This document shows, piece after piece, positions 1-9,344 of a stretch of 64,000 nt of DNA. The stretch covers positions 1 through 64,000 of the forward strand of contig NZ_PISD01000011.1 of the NCBI RefSeq assembly GCF_002835735.1, in the 5' to 3' direction. The position numbers were made by a program, and so were the translations under genes. The DNA is from Cytobacillus horneckiae (GTDB taxonomy: Bacteria; Bacillota; Bacilli; Bacillales; Cytobacillaceae). Position 1 is the first letter of the stretch, and every line of letters begins with the position of its first letter. The notes beneath the pieces are model-generated. The model saw only the letters and a program-made list of their open reading frames with translations, was not told the origin of the DNA and did no database searches.

Positions 1-495
1 TTGTTGAATAGGCTGCAATGGCTTCTGCTGCTCAACAGGCTTTAACGGTTTTTGTTCTTGTATCGGCTTTAATGGCTTCTGTTTTGGCAAAGGCTTTTGT
101 GGGGCTACATTGTCAAAATTAAGCATATAGTAGTTATTTATATCAATATCTGGCAAAATCTGCTTGGGCATTTTTGGTTTATAAGGCTTCTTCTGCTCCG
201 CCTTCGGTGCAACCTGCTTAGGCGCTTCTTTTGCAGGTAATGTTTGCGGCTTTTCTTTTGGCTGCTCCTTTTTAGGCATTTCTTTTTTCGATCCAAAATT
301 CACATTCGCCCCTGAAATTGGTGCTTCTTTTTTTATAGAACCGCCAGATCCAGGCACTTTTATTTTCATACCGGGCATAATCATATCAGGGTTACTAAGC
401 TGTGTATTCATTTTTTTCAGCTCTTCAAAATTTACGCCGTACTTCTTCGCAATCTTCCAAAGGGTGTCTCCCTTTTGAACGATATGGATCTTCAC
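1..495 (-). CDS. safA: Spore coat morphogenetic protein SafA, 5' part only
   Basis: SafA organises the inner spore coat at the cortex surface and in Bacillus is recruited by SpoVID, whose gene lies at 31.2-32.7 kb. A LysM domain fills residues 2-47 (HIVQKGDTLWKIAKKYGV, then NPDMIMPGMKIKV). The rest is low complexity, rich in Pro, Gln and Lys, as SafA is after its LysM. The GTG start is chosen because AGGAGGG ends 8 nt upstream (504-510) and the LysM begins at once. The frame is open to the window edge, so the C-terminus is missing. Position next to nadA matches B. subtilis. Another LysM coat protein is possible, but the neighbourhood favours SafA. Confidence 0.85.
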   Translation of the reverse strand, partial: MKIHIVQKGDTLWKIAKKYGVNFEELKKMNTQLSNPDMIMPGMKIKVPGSGGSIKKEAPISGANVNFGSKKEMPKKEQPKEKPQTLPAKEAPKQVAPKAEQKKPYKPKMPKQILPDIDINNYYMLNFDNVAPQKPLPKQKPLKPIQEQKPLKPVEQQKPLQPIQQ

Positions 496-764
496 TCTGA
501 ATTCCCTCCTATGCAAAAAACTTTCCTCAGTGGGAGCTAATTCCACTGATGGTTGATATAACTAATCGGGCATTAAAGCAGTTTCACCTAAACTACAAGC
601 AACCGGGCAAATGACCTGCTTTTCGACGAGTCCATATAGTGTATGAAGAAATGGGCAAATTGCTAATAATCTTCAAAAAAACTTATGCCAAAAGTTTTAA
701 AAATATGCTTGATAGTTGTAAAAGCATCAAAGAGCCTTTTAATCGCTTCTGGAAAATAAATCAT
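496..764. other. Intergenic region upstream of safA
   Basis: No coding potential seen. Besides the safA ribosome binding site it holds a short inverted repeat at about 533-556 (CAGTGGGAG facing TTCCACTG), which may be a hairpin in the safA leader. I did not find a convincing sigma-E promoter, although safA is sigma-E dependent in B. subtilis. Confidence 0.4.
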
Positions 765-798
765 AAAAAAACTGATTAGAAGTATTTTCTAATCAGTT
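764..798 (-). terminator. Terminator after nadA
   Basis: An 11-bp perfect stem (ACTGATTAGAA at 771-781, TTCTAATCAGT at 787-797) is followed on the minus strand by a run of seven T. It ends transcription of nadB-nadC-nadA. Confidence 0.85.
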
Positions 799-812
799 CC
801 TTCAATATCCGG

Positions 813-1916
813 TTATCTTGCCAGCATTCTGTCCAATGCTAACTTTGCATCGGCACCGATATGGGATTCGACTTTTATTATATTATGAGGTTCTCCTTGT
901 TCAATCGCTTCCAAACACCAAGCAAGATGAGGGAGGTCAATGCGATTCATCGTCATACATGGGCACATATGCGGATTTAATGAAACAATTTCTTTATCAG
1001 GATGTTCTTTTATAATGCGGTTAACAAGGTTCATTTCCGTCCCAATTGCCCAAGCTGATCCCTGTTCGCTTCTATTTATTTCATTGATAATATAATTCGT
1101 TGATCCAGCAAGGTCGGATAATTCTACAACTTCTCTACTGCATTCAGGATGAACGATAATTTTCATATCCGGTTTTGACTGGCGAATTTCTTTGATGTTC
1201 TCAACAGTGAAGTTTTCATGAACAGAGCAATGCCCTTTCCAAAGAATCACCTTCACCTTTTCAATATCACCTTCAAATTCTAAACGATCTAATATAGGGT
1301 TCCAAACTGCCATTTCATTCAGGGGTACACCTAAATTGAAAGCTGTGTTTCTTCCTAAATGCTGATCAGGCAGGAATAGAATTCTTTGTTTTTGCTCAAA
1401 TGCCCATGTGACCATTTCCTCTGCATTTGAGGAGGTTACAGTTGCCCCTCCGTTTTTACCGACAAAGGCTTTGATTGCAGCAGTGGAGTTGACGTATGTT
1501 AAAGGAAGAATTGTGTTGCCAAACAACTCCGCAAGTTTTAGCCATGCTCTATCTGTTTGATGAATATCTGCCATATCTGCCATAGAGCAGCCAGCCCTCA
1601 TATCCGGCAAATACACCTTTTGTTCTGGTGTTGTTAAAATATCTGCAGTTTCTGCCATAAAATGTACCCCACAAAAAACAATGTATTCTGCTTCTTTATT
1701 TTCCTCGGACAGTTGAGCAAGCTTTAATGAATCACCAGTTGCATCTGCAAATTGAATGACTTCATCTTTTTGATAATGATGGCCTGGCAGGAATAGTTTG
1801 CTTCCTAACTTAGTCTTCACTCTTTGAACAATAGCTTCAAGCTCACATGTTGTCATTTGCCTGTATTTTTCTGGTAGCATGCCTGCCTTTTCTTCCACCG
1901 CTTTAAATATATTCAT
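813..1916 (-). CDS. nadA: Quinolinate synthase A
   Basis: Condenses iminoaspartate with dihydroxyacetone phosphate to quinolinate, the second step of de novo NAD synthesis, using an oxygen-sensitive [4Fe-4S] cluster. The 367-residue length is typical of Bacillus NadA. Visible motifs are [15 protein letters not shown] near residue 45, [14 protein letters not shown] near 82, [11 protein letters not shown] near 110, KGHCSVH near 230 and [12 protein letters not shown] near 320. The last three groups contain the three cysteines that bind the cluster in this family. It is last in a nadB-nadC-nadA operon and sits close to nadS, whose product is thought to supply sulfur for its cluster. Confidence 0.97.
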   Translation of the reverse strand: MNIFKAVEEKAGMLPEKYRQMTTCELEAIVQRVKTKLGSKLFLPGHHYQKDEVIQFADATGDSLKLAQLSEENKEAEYIVFCGVHFMAETADILTTPEQKVYLPDMRAGCSMADMADIHQTDRAWLKLAELFGNTILPLTYVNSTAAIKAFVGKNGGATVTSSNAEEMVTWAFEQKQRILFLPDQHLGRNTAFNLGVPLNEMAVWNPILDRLEFEGDIEKVKVILWKGHCSVHENFTVENIKEIRQSKPDMKIIVHPECSREVVELSDLAGSTNYIINEINRSEQGSAWAIGTEMNLVNRIIKEHPDKEIVSLNPHMCPCMTMNRIDLPHLAWCLEAIEQGEPHNIIKVESHIGADAKLALDRMLAR

Positions 1917-1940
1917 TTTCCTCTTACCCCTTTAATTTAT

Positions 1941-2774
1941 TTATATAGAAACTTTCACGCTTATATCCAGGGCATTGACTGAATGCGTTAAAAATCCTAA
2001 AGAAATATAATTCACACCTGTTAGACCGTAAGCCGGCAAATCTTCCATTGTTATGCCTCCAGAAGCTTCGGTAATAATCCCTTCTGGCACATGTTTGACA
2101 AACTCCTTAATCTCCTCTGGAGAACGATTATCAAACATAATGACATCTGCTTTAGCCCGGGCAGCTTCCACCACTTGTTCAAGCGTCTCTGTTTCTACTT
2201 CGACCTTTACCATATGCCCCACGTTTGACCGAATTGCTTCAACAGCGGTTGTAATGGACCCGGCAAAGGCAATATGATTATCCTTAATCATCGCCGCATC
2301 ATATAATCCGAAGCGATGGTTAAATCCTCCACCGCAACGGACTGCATACTTTTCCAACATTCTTAAACCAGGTGTCGTTTTACGTGTATCAACAATCTTT
2401 GTTTCGGTACTATTAAGGGCATGAACAGCTTCATTAGTTTTTGTCGCAATGGCGCTCATTCTTTGTACAAGATTTAAAATTACACGCTCCCCTTTTAATA
2501 AAGCCGCGACAGAACCACTTACTTCCGCCAGTACCATACCCCGCTCAAAAGCTTCACCATCCTTTACTCTAAGAATGATTTCACAGTCTTTTTCGAGCAG
2601 AGGAAAACCAATGTTAATCACATCCTCACCTGCAAATATGCCGGACTCTTTAGCAATAAACGCGATCTTCCCCTGCTCCTGATCTCCAAATATCAATTCA
2701 CTTGTTACATCTCGTTCACCTATATCTTCAAGAAAGTATTGCTCAAGTTGCAACCGCAATTTCAGTTTGTTCAT
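1941..2774 (-). CDS. nadC: Nicotinate-nucleotide pyrophosphorylase (carboxylating)
   Basis: Converts quinolinate and PRPP to nicotinate mononucleotide with loss of CO2. The family signature is clear: QYFLEDIGERDVTSE at the N-terminus, GERVILNLVQRMSAIAT, DTRKTTPGLRMLEKYAV, NHRFGLYDAAMIKDNH, then DVIMFDN and EASGGI with a terminal VNYISLGFLTHSV. The frame stays open 87 nt further upstream, but ATG at 2774 has AAGGATG just before it and gives a standard 277-residue protein. The first 32 nt overlap the end of nadB in another frame, so the two are probably translationally coupled. Confidence 0.97.
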   Translation of the reverse strand: MNKLKLRLQLEQYFLEDIGERDVTSELIFGDQEQGKIAFIAKESGIFAGEDVINIGFPLLEKDCEIILRVKDGEAFERGMVLAEVSGSVAALLKGERVILNLVQRMSAIATKTNEAVHALNSTETKIVDTRKTTPGLRMLEKYAVRCGGGFNHRFGLYDAAMIKDNHIAFAGSITTAVEAIRSNVGHMVKVEVETETLEQVVEAARAKADVIMFDNRSPEEIKEFVKHVPEGIITEASGGITMEDLPAYGLTGVNYISLGFLTHSVNALDISVKVSI

Positions 2775-4314
2775 GAATATCATCCTTCTTTTTAGTTTGT
2801 ATGACTGTTTTCGCGAGCCAGCTCTTCGTTTCAGCAGGGTAGTCCGTCCGGTAGTGTCCACCTCTGCTTTCCGTTCTTAATAGTGCTGCTGACGTGATTA
2901 ATTTTGAAGTTATTATCATAAAAATGGTTTGTATTTGCTCAATTGAAAGTTGGCTCAAGGACCATTCAGTGTTGTAATTGCTTAACCATTCCTTTTGCCG
3001 TAATAGATCTGCTTCCTCTCGTACGATACCGACACGATCCATCATTGTTTTTTGTATCTCACATGTTGTCGGAAGTTTTAGCTTTACATTATCCTCGTAA
3101 AGCTCAATCTCTGTGGTGGCTGGCGGCATCATTGCCGTACAAGCATCCTGTTTATTTAAGTAACCCGCCAGCTGTTTTCCAAAGAATAATCCTTCTAATA
3201 ACGAGTTGCTTGCCAGACGGTTTGCACCATGCACACCCGTTCGTGCAACTTCGCCGATTGCATACAAACCTTTTATATTTGTGCGGCCATAAAGATCTGT
3301 GCAAACACCTCCCATTAAAAAATGGCTGCCCGGAACAACTGGAATGCGCTTACTTTTTAAGTCAACACCATTGTCCTTGCATAATTGGGCAATAGTTGGA
3401 AAACGGAATGCAAAGCGAGTAACTCCCGAAATATCTAAATAGATTGGTTGCTTTTGTTGTAAATAGCTATATATTGTTTGCGAAACTACATGGCGCGGTG
3501 CCAAATCTTTTAAAGGATGTACTCCCTCCATAATTTTGAATCCATTTTCAGTTACTAATTTTCCTCCTTCACCTCTTACTGCTTCTGATACAAGTCCTCT
3601 CGCTCTTCCGTTGATATAGAGAAGTGTCGGATGAAATTGCATAAATTCCATATCTGCCAACCTTGCACCTGCCTGGTAAGCAAGGGCAATGCCATCGCCA
3701 CAGACCGAAGCTGCATTTGAAGTGTAGCTGTATAATTGCCCACAGCCTCCTGTAGCCAATACAATATGATTCGCCATATAAGTCTCAATCCCGCCGTCCG
3801 TTCTCTTTACTTTTACTCCATAGCAGCGATTTGCCTGATGATCTATAAGCAGTTCGTAAGCAAGTCTGTTCTCTTTTATTACTATATTCTTTTGCAGGCT
3901 GTACGAAAGAAAGTTCATCACTTGCTTGCCAGTCGCATCACCGCCACTATGAACAATGCGATTTTTACTATGTGCACCTTCCAGACCTAGCTTCAGCATT
4001 CCGTTTGAATTGTGATCAAATGCACAGCCTTGAGCCATTAATTCTCTAATTAAAAAAGGACCAGCAGCCGTAATGGCCTCAACAACTGCTGCATTATTGT
4101 GATACCTTCCTGCTTCAAGGGTATCCTCATAATGATTTTTCGGACTGTCGAGGGCGTCTATTGCAGCAGCAATTCCTCCTTGTGCCATATTAGAATTGCC
4201 TGATAGCAATTTAGACTTTGTGATAATTATCACATTTAAATCATGACGAAGATTCTTTGCTAGTTGCAAGGCCGCAATACCGCTGCCAATAATTATGACA
4301 TTCTCCTGCTCCAT
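2743..4314 (-). CDS. nadB: L-aspartate oxidase
   Basis: FAD enzyme that oxidises L-aspartate to iminoaspartate, the first step of de novo NAD synthesis. An N-terminal dinucleotide fold (VIIIGSGIAALQLAKNL) is followed by the MAQGGIAAAID segment, EFMQFHPTLLY, a VRGEGGKL motif with the catalytic-type arginine, HFLMGGV and GEVARTGVHGANRLASNSLLE, as in the succinate dehydrogenase/fumarate reductase flavoprotein family. The small C-terminal helical domain is present. The start at 4314 has AGGGGG seven nt upstream. It is the first gene of the operon and faces nadS across a shared control region. Confidence 0.97.
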   Translation of the reverse strand: MEQENVIIIGSGIAALQLAKNLRHDLNVIIITKSKLLSGNSNMAQGGIAAAIDALDSPKNHYEDTLEAGRYHNNAAVVEAITAAGPFLIRELMAQGCAFDHNSNGMLKLGLEGAHSKNRIVHSGGDATGKQVMNFLSYSLQKNIVIKENRLAYELLIDHQANRCYGVKVKRTDGGIETYMANHIVLATGGCGQLYSYTSNAASVCGDGIALAYQAGARLADMEFMQFHPTLLYINGRARGLVSEAVRGEGGKLVTENGFKIMEGVHPLKDLAPRHVVSQTIYSYLQQKQPIYLDISGVTRFAFRFPTIAQLCKDNGVDLKSKRIPVVPGSHFLMGGVCTDLYGRTNIKGLYAIGEVARTGVHGANRLASNSLLEGLFFGKQLAGYLNKQDACTAMMPPATTEIELYEDNVKLKLPTTCEIQKTMMDRVGIVREEADLLRQKEWLSNYNTEWSLSQLSIEQIQTIFMIITSKLITSAALLRTESRGGHYRTDYPAETKSWLAKTVIQTKKKDDIHEQTEIAVAT

Positions 4315-4367
4315 TATTTAACCCCCTGAAAGATCCGCTCTTCCACATATACATAATTAATTGATTT

Positions 4368-4407
4368 AACATCTGTCTTGACACCTATATTTACATAGTT
4401 TTAAACT
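4368..4407. promoter_or_regulatory. Likely NiaR operator overlapping the nadS promoter
   Basis: Between the divergent nadB and nadS genes lies ACATCTGTCTTGACACCTAT, centred on TGTCTTGACA, a near-palindrome like the NiaR (YrxA) boxes known before Bacillus nad genes. Its TTGACA (4379-4384) can serve as the -35 of a sigma-A promoter toward nadS, with TAAACT 18 nt later. A TTGTCA on the minus strand nearby could be the -35 for nadB. Bound NiaR would then block both directions. Assignment rests on motif and context. Confidence 0.65.
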
Positions 4408-4490
4408 TATGACAAGTATTTTTATTGATTAATTCAGAATGAGCGTCGAAAATACTAGATATTATCTAATAATAGGAGTGTTTACTTCAG

Positions 4491-5615
4491 ATGATTTATT
4501 TTGACTATGCCGCCTCTTGTCCGCTGGATGAAGAAGCTGCCGAGGTTTATATAAAAGCATCAACTGAATATTACGGAAATACGAAAAGTTTGCATGATAT
4601 TGGCAGCAAGGCAGGCACCTTGCTGGAACATTGCCGACAAGAATTGGCAAGGCTGCTGGCAGTTGAAGAAAAAGGGGTTTATTTTACAAGTGGTGGATCC
4701 GAGGGGAATTTCCTTTCGGTAAGAGCATTGTTATCTTCCACAGAAAAAAAAGGAAAGCACATTATTACAAGCATTGCAGAACATTCCTCTATACAATCTG
4801 TGTTTCAACAATTGGAAGATGAAGGGTATGAAACAACTTACCTTCCATTGGATAATGAGGGCTTCATTCACATGGATCAACTGCATGCTAGCATAAGAGA
4901 AGATACAATTCTAATATGCATCCAGCATGGAAATTCAGAAATTGGAACACTGCAGCCGATTTTAGATATAAGTCGCATCTGCAAGAAAAAAGATATCCTT
5001 TTCCATAGTGATTGTGTGCATACATTTGGTAAAATTGATTTAAAGCCTATTGCGCAAGTCGTAGATAGTCTCTCTATTTCCAGTCATAAATTTTATGGAC
5101 CAAAAGGTGTTGGCCTTATATATATTCACCCACGACATAATTGGCAGCCTTTTTTTCCAGGTGCTGTTCATGAAAAAGGCATTAGGCCCGGTACAATTAA
5201 TTTACCAGCTATTGCAAGCATGACTGTCGCTGCGTCAAAGGCATATAACACACTGCAGCAATCCCAATCGCATTATCGAATGTTAAGGAAAGCCTTGATA
5301 CAGCATATAGCATTGGCCAATCAGCCAATATTAGTCTATAATGCGGATGAAAATAAACAAATAATGTCAACAATAGGGATGAGAATAAAGGGCTTGGAGG
5401 GTCAATATGTCATGCTTGAAGCAAATCGGCTAGGATTCGCGCTTGCAACCGGCAGTGCATGTTCAACCGATCAACTGGCGCCTTCAAAAACAATGAAAGC
5501 AATAGGCGTTCCTTATAAAGAAGCAAAGGAGTTTTTCAGAATTTCCTTAGGCCGTTCTACGACATTAAAAGATATAGAGGAATTAGCAGCTGCACTATTA
5601 AAGATAACTCATTAA
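4491..5615 (+). CDS. nadS: Cysteine desulfurase NadS (NifS-like)
   Basis: PLP-dependent enzyme that takes sulfur from cysteine. Beside nad genes it is thought to mature the iron-sulfur cluster of NadA. The PLP lysine is K200 in SSHKFYGPKGVG, and the persulfide cysteine is C324 in ATGSACSTDQ. HSDCVHTFGKI is the cofactor-binding aspartate region. Length (374 residues) and fold type I aminotransferase order are standard. AGGAGTG lies 10 nt before the ATG. It is divergent from nadB and probably co-transcribed with niaR, 23 nt downstream. Confidence 0.93.
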   Translation: MIYFDYAASCPLDEEAAEVYIKASTEYYGNTKSLHDIGSKAGTLLEHCRQELARLLAVEEKGVYFTSGGSEGNFLSVRALLSSTEKKGKHIITSIAEHSSIQSVFQQLEDEGYETTYLPLDNEGFIHMDQLHASIREDTILICIQHGNSEIGTLQPILDISRICKKKDILFHSDCVHTFGKIDLKPIAQVVDSLSISSHKFYGPKGVGLIYIHPRHNWQPFFPGAVHEKGIRPGTINLPAIASMTVAASKAYNTLQQSQSHYRMLRKALIQHIALANQPILVYNADENKQIMSTIGMRIKGLEGQYVMLEANRLGFALATGSACSTDQLAPSKTMKAIGVPYKEAKEFFRISLGRSTTLKDIEELAAALLKITH

Positions 5616-5638
5616 TATTAAGACGTAGGAGGTTTCAC

Positions 5639-6175
5639 ATGAGCGACCAAAAGAAAGTATTGGGAGAAGAAAGACGGGCGCTGCTGCTAAAGCTTTTAAA
5701 GGACAGCGATCAGCCGATTACCGGAAGCGACTTAGCAGCAAAAGCAAATGTGAGCAGGCAAGTGATTGTTGGTGATATTACTCTGCTTAAGGCAAGAAAT
5801 GAGCCTATTATTGCCACAAGCCAAGGATATATGCGGCTAAATCATTCTTCACCTAATCCAATTGCAGCAAGAACCATTGCCAGTTACCATCCTCCTGATC
5901 GCACGGAGGAAGAACTTAATTTACTTGTCGATTATGGAGTAACAGTAAAAGATGTAACGATTGAGCATCCAGTATACGGTGATTTAACAGCCTCCATTAT
6001 GGTATCCAACCGTAAGGAAGTCAAACATTTCATGGACAAAATCCATTCAACAGGTTCTTCCTACTTATCCGAGTTAACTGGCGGCATACACCTTCACTCC
6101 CTTACCGCCTCCAGCGAACAAAAACTGGACGAAGCGGAACAAGCATTAAAGGAAGCAGGATTCTTAGTAGAATAA
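5639..6175 (+). CDS. niaR: Niacin-responsive NAD biosynthesis repressor NiaR (YrxA)
   Basis: Represses nad genes when nicotinate is plentiful. Residues 1 to about 65 form a DNA-binding winged helix of the HTH_11 type (QPITGSDLAAKANVSRQVIVGDI). The remaining part is the 3H domain, a small ligand- and metal-binding unit named for three conserved histidines; candidates are in TIEHPVYGDL, VKHFMDKI and GGIHLHSL. The 178-residue length matches YrxA. AGGAGG lies six nt before the ATG. The likely target is the operator at 4368-4407, giving autogenous control. Confidence 0.93.
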   Translation: MSDQKKVLGEERRALLLKLLKDSDQPITGSDLAAKANVSRQVIVGDITLLKARNEPIIATSQGYMRLNHSSPNPIAARTIASYHPPDRTEEELNLLVDYGVTVKDVTIEHPVYGDLTASIMVSNRKEVKHFMDKIHSTGSSYLSELTGGIHLHSLTASSEQKLDEAEQALKEAGFLVE

Positions 6176-6190
6176 TGGAGATTGATTCAT

Positions 6191-6225
6191 CCCCTTTAAG
6201 CTAATTGCTTAGAGGGGTATTTTTC
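6191..6225 (+). terminator. Terminator after niaR
   Basis: An 11-bp stem (CCCCTTTAAGC with GCTTAGAGGGG, one G-T pair, 5-nt loop) is followed by a T-rich tract on the plus strand. It closes the nadS-niaR unit. Confidence 0.85.
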
Positions 6226-6280
6226 TTCAAAGAGTAGGAGAATGCCTTTGCGCTTTGCAGCTTCGCCCATCTAAATATCG

Positions 6281-6390
6281 AATAAAATGACGGGCTCCTT
6301 CTCGCTGATGGCGTTTGTCTCTTTAAACTTCAATTAAAGCGACGATTTCCTTCTCGTAGTTGGCGATTGTCTCTTTAAACTTCAAATAAA
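6281..6390. repeat. Two tandem 51/52-bp degenerate repeats
   Basis: Units at 6281-6331 and 6332-6383 share CCTTCTCG, a GGCG(T/A)TTGTC core and the identical stretch TGTCTCTTTAAACTTCAA. A third unit begins at 6382 (AAATAAAATG) and stops. No reading frame is conserved. Related spacing is seen at 14865 and 48114. Confidence 0.7.
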
Positions 6391-6430
6391 ATGCCAAAAA
6401 CCTATTTTTCACTAGAGGTTTTCGGCACTT
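6386..6430 (-). terminator. Terminator after pheA
   Basis: A 13-bp stem (GTGCCGAAAACCT with AGGTTTTTGGCAT on the minus strand, with G-T pairs at two places) is followed by TTTTATTT. It ends pheB-pheA transcription. Confidence 0.8.
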
Positions 6431-6452
6431 TGGATAGGGATCGCCTAAAGAA

Positions 6453-7319
6453 TTAGCTTACTACTTGCTTCTCCCTCCCTAGTTGAAAGGAAGGATAGCT
6501 CCCCAAATTATTTACTTTACAGCCGAGTGCCTCAAGTTCTGCTACTACACCTGGGATTAAGATATGGTCTTCTTTCATTTCAATATCGATAATGAAGAAA
6601 TAATTGCCCAAGCCTGTTTTCATTGGCCTTGATTCGATTTTTGAAAGATTTAACTTTCTCCAGGCAAAGGCAGACAAAACTTGATGGAGCGCACCAGCTC
6701 GATCATCCGGTAATGATACCATCACAGTTGTCTTAAAGCCTTTAAAGTCTCTATTTTCTGTTTCCAGTTTGCGATTTTGTTTAGAGACGACGATGAATCG
6801 TGTATGGTTGTGTGAAAAATCATGGATATCCGTTTTCACAACTTTTAGTGCGTATTCTTCAGAGGCTAAAATATTCGCAATCGCGGCTGCCTTTTCTTGC
6901 GGGTTTTCTTTAATATATTTCGCAGCAGCTGCTGTAGATGTTGTATTTACAAGACTTGCTTCCTTTAATTCTGCATGCAAATATTTATGACACTGGGCAA
7001 TCGCATGCGAATGACTGTAGACTGTCTCGATTTCTTCAAATTTATTATCGGGATGAATCATTAAATGTTGACGAATCGGCGCAGTCACTTCTCCTACAAT
7101 TGGATAATTCGCTTCATGCACCAAATAATCAAGCGTAATATTTACTGATCCTTCCAAAGCGTTCTCAATTGGCACGACAGCTAAATCGATTGCTTCTGCC
7201 GCTAATGCATCAAGGCATGACGGAATAGTTGGATAAGGCATAGCTGATTCGTCAGGAAATAATCCTCGAACTGCTATATCTGTAAATGTTGCTTTTGGAC
7301 CTAAGAAACCTATTTTCAT
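6453..7319 (-). CDS. pheA: Prephenate dehydratase
   Basis: Converts prephenate to phenylpyruvate in phenylalanine synthesis. The catalytic domain spans residues 1 to about 185 (MKIGFLGPKATFTDIA, PIENALEGSVNITLDYL, and the HNHTRF motif whose TRF is essential in the family). A regulatory ACT domain follows (residues about 200-280), with the phenylalanine-binding signature ESRPMKTGLGNYFFIIDIE. It is a stand-alone dehydratase of 288 residues without a chorismate mutase domain. AGGAG lies 10 nt before the ATG. It follows pheB as in B. subtilis. Confidence 0.97.
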   Translation of the reverse strand: MKIGFLGPKATFTDIAVRGLFPDESAMPYPTIPSCLDALAAEAIDLAVVPIENALEGSVNITLDYLVHEANYPIVGEVTAPIRQHLMIHPDNKFEEIETVYSHSHAIAQCHKYLHAELKEASLVNTTSTAAAAKYIKENPQEKAAAIANILASEEYALKVVKTDIHDFSHNHTRFIVVSKQNRKLETENRDFKGFKTTVMVSLPDDRAGALHQVLSAFAWRKLNLSKIESRPMKTGLGNYFFIIDIEMKEDHILIPGVVAELEALGCKVNNLGSYPSFQLGREKQVVS

Positions 7320-7458
7320 GATTGTTGTACTCCTCTCAAGAACCGCTTCTTGCTTTATGTTATTTTTGAAAAATAAGAAAACTCATAATAGTACTTTACC
7401 ACTTTACACCACCAATGTAAAAGCAAAAAAATAGGAGGCTGGAGAGAAGCGTAAAAAT

Positions 7459-7914
7459 TTACGCTCCTGATCCAAGAACCTCCACTTTATCAATAAATTC
7501 AAGTTTTCTTAAGCTTGTAAGCAAGTCATCGATTTCCACGGCCATGTCTGCCACATTAAGAGAAAGAGTCACATTCGCTCTTCCCATCAGCGGAATAGTC
7601 TGATGTATCGTCAATACGTTGCAGCCGGAAGAAGCAACAATACTTAAGAGCTCTGATAAAGTACCGGACCGATCCTCCAAGTGGAAGAACAAAGTAATAA
7701 TCCGTTCTTTTACAACCGTATGGAAAGGAAAAACAGTATCTCGATATTTATAAAATGCACTTCTGCTTAAGTCTACTTTCTGCACAGCATCCCATACCGA
7801 TTCTGCTCTCCCTCTTTCAATCATTTCCTTTGCATCAAGCGTCTTTTTCATTGCTTCAGGTAATACATCCTCACGCACCAAGAAAAACTTTTTATAAGAT
7901 TTATCTTGTTTCAT
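7459..7914 (-). CDS. pheB: ACT domain protein PheB (UPF0735)
   Basis: A conserved Firmicutes protein encoded before pheA; its exact role is not settled. The N-terminal part ([13 protein letters not shown], then [21 protein letters not shown]) looks like a small helical domain. Residues about 75-150 form an ACT domain ([41 protein letters not shown]), which suggests amino-acid sensing. An in-frame GTG lies two codons upstream, but ATG at 7914 has GAGG at the right distance (7 nt) and is preferred. The 151 residues are close to the B. subtilis length. Confidence 0.9.
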   Translation of the reverse strand: MKQDKSYKKFFLVREDVLPEAMKKTLDAKEMIERGRAESVWDAVQKVDLSRSAFYKYRDTVFPFHTVVKERIITLFFHLEDRSGTLSELLSIVASSGCNVLTIHQTIPLMGRANVTLSLNVADMAVEIDDLLTSLRKLEFIDKVEVLGSGA

Positions 7915-7941
7915 TCGCACACCTCATCGCCTTCGAAAAGG

Positions 7942-9231
7942 TTAATCAATAAACTCAAATTCGTAGTCCATCAATTTTACTATATCTCCATCTTCAGCGC
8001 CTTTTTCACGCAATGCCTCATCTACACCCATTCCTCTAAGCTGTCTTGCAAAACGGCGCACAGATTCGTCTCGAGAGAAGTCCGTCATTTTAAATAATTT
8101 TTCAACCGCATTACCAGAAACAATAAATGTGCCGGAAGAATCTCTCGTAATAACAAATTCTGTTTCCTCTACTTCATGTTTATAAAGGACACGATGGACA
8201 CCAGTATCTTCTTCCTCATGAGAAAGAGGGAATTCCGGTGTTTCCTCTATTTTATCTGCTATCGCAAATAAAAGGTCTCTTAATCCAGATCTTGTAACTG
8301 CTGAGATGGGGAAAATCGGATGATCCTCTTCCAGCTGTTCCTTAAATCTTTGCAGGTTTTCTTCCGCATCAGGCATGTCCATTTTATTTGCAACAATAAT
8401 TTGTGGTCTCTCAGTTAACCTCAAATTATACTCCTGAAGCTCTTTGTTAATCGTTACATAATCAGTATAAGGGTCTCTGCCCTCCATTGCAGCCATATCA
8501 ATAACATGAACAATTACTCGGGTTCTTTCAATATGTCTCAAAAATTGATGACCTAATCCTACACCTGAATGTGCTCCTTCAATCAAACCAGGCAGATCAG
8601 CCATAACAAAGCTTCTGCTATCTTCTGTTTCAACCATGCCTAGATTCGGTGCAATGGTTGTAAAATGATATTCGGCAATTTTTGGACGAGCGGCTGAAAC
8701 AACAGATAGCAAGGTTGACTTTCCAACGCTTGGAAAACCGACTAATCCTACATCCGCTAAAAGTTTTAGTTCAAGGACAATATCTCTTTCCTGTCCAGGC
8801 TCACCATGCTCCGATAATTCCGGTGCTGGGTTTGCCGGTGTAGCGAAACGAGTATTACCTCTTCCGCCTCTTCCACCTTTAGCAATGATAGCTGTTTGAC
8901 CATGCTCTGTTAAATCAGCAATTACTTCCTGAGTTTCTGCATCAGTCACAACCGTGCCAGGAGGAACTTTCACAATCATATCCTTAGAATTACGTCCATG
9001 CTGGTTTTTAGACATACCATGTTCCCCACGGTCTGCCTTGAAATGACGCTGGTATCTAAAGTCCATCAGTGTTCTTAAACCCTCTTCAACAACGAAGACA
9101 ACATTTGCTCCTTTGCCGCCATCACCGCCTGCAGGTCCACCTTTTGGCACATATTTTTCACGGCGGAACGCAACCATCCCGTTGCCTCCGTCACCGCCTT
9201 TTACATATATTTTCACTTGATCCACAAACAT
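7942..9231 (-). CDS. obg: GTPase Obg
   Basis: Essential GTPase linked to late 50S assembly, stress response and sporulation entry. The glycine-rich Obg fold covers residues 1 to about 158 ([31 protein letters not shown]). The G domain follows with P-loop [12 protein letters not shown], switch region [20 protein letters not shown] and NKMD. The C-terminal OCT domain (about 350-429) is present, as is usual for Bacillus Obg. AGGAGG lies 10 nt before the ATG. It is downstream of spo0B, as in B. subtilis. Confidence 0.97.
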   Translation of the reverse strand: MFVDQVKIYVKGGDGGNGMVAFRREKYVPKGGPAGGDGGKGANVVFVVEEGLRTLMDFRYQRHFKADRGEHGMSKNQHGRNSKDMIVKVPPGTVVTDAETQEVIADLTEHGQTAIIAKGGRGGRGNTRFATPANPAPELSEHGEPGQERDIVLELKLLADVGLVGFPSVGKSTLLSVVSAARPKIAEYHFTTIAPNLGMVETEDSRSFVMADLPGLIEGAHSGVGLGHQFLRHIERTRVIVHVIDMAAMEGRDPYTDYVTINKELQEYNLRLTERPQIIVANKMDMPDAEENLQRFKEQLEEDHPIFPISAVTRSGLRDLLFAIADKIEETPEFPLSHEEEDTGVHRVLYKHEVEETEFVITRDSSGTFIVSGNAVEKLFKMTDFSRDESVRRFARQLRGMGVDEALREKGAEDGDIVKLMDYEFEFID

Positions 9232-9344
9232 AGATCATTTTCCTCCTATCTCAAGATGCACCTATTCAACCCTTGAAAAACGCATCGTATATCCTCTTTT
9301 AAAAAAGCGCTTTTTTTCCATAAAAAAGAATGATAAGCATTATG

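Noticed and set aside
2775-2861. Longer N-terminus for NadC
   Set aside because: The extra 29 residues lie inside nadB, are basic and unconserved, and ATG at 2774 has its own ribosome binding site.
2943-3395. 150-codon plus-strand frame opposite nadB
   Set aside because: Lies fully antisense to a well-conserved gene, with no ribosome binding site or family motif; the opposite strand explains its openness.
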